From assembly GCA_964529155.1 (NCBI GenBank), contig CAZGVV010000075.1:1-8226 (forward strand): 8,226 nt of DNA, given 5' to 3'. Below the pieces are notes generated by a model. The model did not search any database. It was given only the letters and a program-made list of their open reading frames with translations, and was not told where the DNA came from. Shown piece after piece: positions 6,790 to 8,226 of the stretch. The position numbers and the translations under genes were made by a program. Numbering within the stretch: position 1 is the stretch's first letter; the number at the start of each line of letters is the position of its first letter. Source of the stretch: CAZGVV01 sp964529155. GTDB lineage: Bacteria; Pseudomonadota; Alphaproteobacteria; Rickettsiales; SXRF01.

Positions 6790-6818
6790 ATAATACGTAA
6801 ATACCCGTGCCCTCACAA
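6790..6818 (-). promoter_or_regulatory. Sigma-70-type promoter for the 66-residue gene
   Basis: Read on the minus strand, TTGTGA (6818-6813) and TATTAT (6795-6790) are 17 bases apart, matching the consensus boxes at 4/6 and 5/6. The expected start near 6783 gives a leader of about 37 bases with a proper Shine-Dalgarno sequence before the ATG at 6746. The Pho-box-like repeat lies about 36 bases upstream of its -35 box. Confidence 0.5.
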
Positions 6819-6853
6819 GCGAACAACGCGCGGTTTATGCTAAATTCACACAC

Positions 6854-6886
6854 CCGTAACCGAACTGTAACCAAACTGTCATCAAA
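6854..6886 (+). promoter_or_regulatory. Pho-box-like array (three 11-bp direct repeats) upstream of coxB
   Basis: Three units follow one another with an 11-base period: CCGTAAC-CGAA (6854-6864), CTGTAAC-CAAA (6865-6875) and CTGTCAT-CAAA (6876-6886). A further CTGTCAC is at 6897-6903, one base out of phase. The central 18 bases, CTGTAACCAAACTGTCAT, match the PhoB consensus (two CTGTCAT-like heptamers with a four-base A-rich spacer) at 15 positions. The orientation points toward coxB, whose start is 85 bases further on. No convincing -10 box sits at the usual distance behind it, so whether it activates or represses is open. Another OmpR-family regulator could use similar repeats. Confidence 0.55.
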
Positions 6887-6971
6887 CTTCGCGGAGCTGT
6901 CACAAAGCATTTGCGTTGCGTTGCGCTTCCTATTAGAAAAGGTGCACGTCAATTCTTGCGGGGCCATTGCC

Positions 6972-7877
6972 ATGAAATTTCTCACACTTTCCTCTCTTAT
7001 TGCGTCGCTTGCGCCACTGAGCGCGCGGGCTGACGAAGCGCTCGGCATGGCCAAGCCCTGGCAGCTTGGCTTCCAGTCCGCCGCCACACCGGTCATGGAA
7101 CGCCTTACCTGGCTGCATGAAACGCTGCTGCTGTGGATCATCAGCGGTATTTCGGTATTTGTTCTATTATTGATGATTTACATCATCGCGCGCTTCAACA
7201 AGCGTGCCCATCCCGTGCCGACCACTACCACGCATAACACAGTGCTGGAAATCATCTGGACGGTTATCCCGGTATTAATCCTGGTTGCCATCGTTATTCC
7301 TTCCATTCGCACACATTATTTTATGGAACGTGCCCCGCAGGGCGGCATCACGCTGAAAGTAGTGGGGCATCAATGGTACTGGTCCTATGAATACCCTGAA
7401 TTCGGCGGCGTCGCCTTTGACAGCTATATTGTAAAAGATGAAGACTTAAAGCCCGGTAACACGCGCTTGCTCAGCGTAGACAATGAAGTGGTTGTGCCGG
7501 TGAATACACCGGTGCACGTCCATATAACCGGCGCTGACGTTATTCACTCCTGGGCGGTTCCTGCGTTTGGCATAAAGCGTGACGGCGTGCCGGGGCGTTT
7601 GAATGAAACCTGGTTTGAAGCCAATAAAACCGGCACGTTTTATGGTCAATGCTCTGAATTGTGCGGCGTAGGCCATGGATTTATGCCGATTGCGGTGCGT
7701 GTAGTATCGAAAGAGGCATTTGCATCCTGGATCGCACAAAAGCAAAAAGACGCAGGCATAGCGCCGGGCACAAAGACTGCAGGTGACAAGCCGGAACTCC
7801 CAGAAATCGACCCCGCGCCAAAGCCCGCCAATGTTCCCACGGCCGAAGTGCCAGACGCAACCAGCAGCAAAAAATAG
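6972..7877 (+). CDS. coxB: Cytochrome c oxidase subunit II (aa3 type)
   Basis: A 301-residue precursor. I chose the ATG at 6972 because it opens a signal peptide (MKFLTLSSLIASLAPLSARA, cleavage likely after residue 20), and a GGGG ribosome-like element stands eight bases before it. The frame is open further upstream to an ATG at 6807, but those 55 residues do not look like any CoxB N terminus. Two membrane helices follow (about 47-73 and 89-110), then the periplasmic cupredoxin domain with the aromatic electron-entry patch GHQWYWSYEYPE (132-143). The CuA ligands are complete: His192 (VIHSWAVP), then CSELCGVGHGFM with Cys227, Glu229, Cys231, His235 and Met238. No haem c motif is present. The C-terminal 40 residues are Lys/Pro/Ala-rich. 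It accepts electrons from cytochrome c and passes them to subunit I, encoded 7 bp downstream. Confidence 0.97.
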   Translation: MKFLTLSSLIASLAPLSARADEALGMAKPWQLGFQSAATPVMERLTWLHETLLLWIISGISVFVLLLMIYIIARFNKRAHPVPTTTTHNTVLEIIWTVIPVLILVAIVIPSIRTHYFMERAPQGGITLKVVGHQWYWSYEYPEFGGVAFDSYIVKDEDLKPGNTRLLSVDNEVVVPVNTPVHVHITGADVIHSWAVPAFGIKRDGVPGRLNETWFEANKTGTFYGQCSELCGVGHGFMPIAVRVVSKEAFASWIAQKQKDAGIAPGTKTAGDKPELPEIDPAPKPANVPTAEVPDATSSKK

Positions 7878-7884
7878 AGGCACC

Positions 7885-8226
7885 ATGAGCATCGTAACCA
7901 CTACCCATTCCGATCACACCCACGACCATCACGACCACACCCCGCATGGCTGGCGGCGCTGGGTTTATTCGACCAACCACAAAGACATCGGCACGATGTA
8001 CATTATCTTCGCGCTCTGCGCGGGATTGCTCGGTGCGGCGTTTTCCATCCTGCTGCGCATTGAATTGCAAGCGCCCGGCATGCAGCTGTTCAACCATTTG
8101 TGGGGTGATAACCCTTACCAAACCTACAACGTGGTATTAACCGGCCATGCGTTATTGATGGTATTCTTTCTGGTCATGCCGGCGCTGATCGGTGGGTTTG
8201 GCAACTGGTTTGTGCCGCTGATGATC
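7885..8226 (+). CDS. coxA: Cytochrome c oxidase subunit I (3' part missing)
   Basis: The first 114 residues of the haem-copper oxidase catalytic subunit; the frame is open to the window edge. A His/Asp-rich N terminus (residues 8-21) precedes the signature WVYSTNHKDIGTMYIIFA (26-43), the first membrane helix (about 37-58) and the second helix block TGHALLMVFFLVMPALIGGFGNWFVP (86-111). His88 corresponds to the low-spin haem a ligand. The STNHKDIG and GGFGNW signatures mark an A-type, aa3-like cytochrome c oxidase rather than a cbb3 enzyme. AGAGG, overlapping the coxB stop, lies four bases before the ATG, so the two genes are co-transcribed and probably coupled. The proton-channel and binuclear-centre residues lie beyond the window. 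Confidence 0.97.
   Translation, partial: MSIVTTTHSDHTHDHHDHTPHGWRRWVYSTNHKDIGTMYIIFALCAGLLGAAFSILLRIELQAPGMQLFNHLWGDNPYQTYNVVLTGHALLMVFFLVMPALIGGFGNWFVPLMI

Noticed and set aside
6911..6925. Three TTGCG units in tandem in the coxB leader
   Set aside because: Too short to call a functional repeat. As a -35 box (TTGCGT) it is only 14 bases from the TATTAG at 6931, which is too close.
6807..6971. Extended coxB start adding 55 residues
   Set aside because: The added part has no CoxB-like features and covers the Pho-like repeat. The ATG at 6972 opens a proper signal peptide.
6764..7141. 125-residue minus-strand frame across the coxB leader and start
   Set aside because: It lies opposite the coxB signal peptide and first helix, has no ribosome site, and crosses the promoter region of the 66-residue gene.
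7446..8121. Minus-strand frames opposite coxB and coxA
   Set aside because: Both plus-strand genes are certain from their copper and haem ligands; these frames are shadows with unlikely composition.

Overview
The window is an ordinary-density stretch of a bacterial chromosome, most likely from an alphaproteobacterium of moderate GC content. Two things point there. The first is gene order: an S41 carboxy-terminal protease, a divergent polysaccharide deacetylase-like protein and rppH in a row; lgt, a MidA-type methyltransferase and pgeF as an overlapping operon; and coxB-coxA of an aa3-type oxidase. The second is the sequence character of CoxA and CoxB. No mobile element, rRNA, tRNA or CRISPR array is visible.

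Layout. Positions 1-2590 are on the plus strand: the 3' part of ctpA (cut by the window edge), a membrane-anchored divergent polysaccharide deacetylase-like protein joined to it by a TAATG overlap, a 140-bp gap, and rppH. rppH converges on ilvE, with a small bidirectional hairpin between them (2588-2608). Positions 6418 down to 2609 are on the minus strand and read as one probable transcription unit: an uncharacterised 117-residue protein, lgt, the MidA-family methyltransferase, pgeF and ilvE. lgt and the methyltransferase overlap by 20 bp, and the methyltransferase and pgeF by 4 bp. A second uncharacterised small gene (66 residues) lies upstream at 6546-6746, also minus strand, with its own good promoter and Shine-Dalgarno sequence. 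Divergent from it, coxB (6972-7877) and the start of coxA (7885 to the window end) run on the plus strand and encode subunits II and I of the terminal oxidase.

How the genes work together. ctpA and its partner act in or at the periplasm. lgt (lipoprotein lipidation) and pgeF (peptidoglycan precursor quality control) are envelope genes. The MidA family is linked to respiratory complex I assembly, and coxB/coxA make the terminal oxidase. rppH (RNA decay) and ilvE (branched-chain amino acids) are housekeeping genes.

The core genes are well known. The parts that deserve a second look are non-coding or small: a three-unit, 11-bp-period direct repeat that reads as a Pho box in front of coxB; the deacetylase homologue that has lost nearly all catalytic residues; two unrecognised small proteins; and a dnaX-like slippery heptamer beside a C8 tract at the end of the 117-residue gene. 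I do not see a clearly new multi-gene system here.
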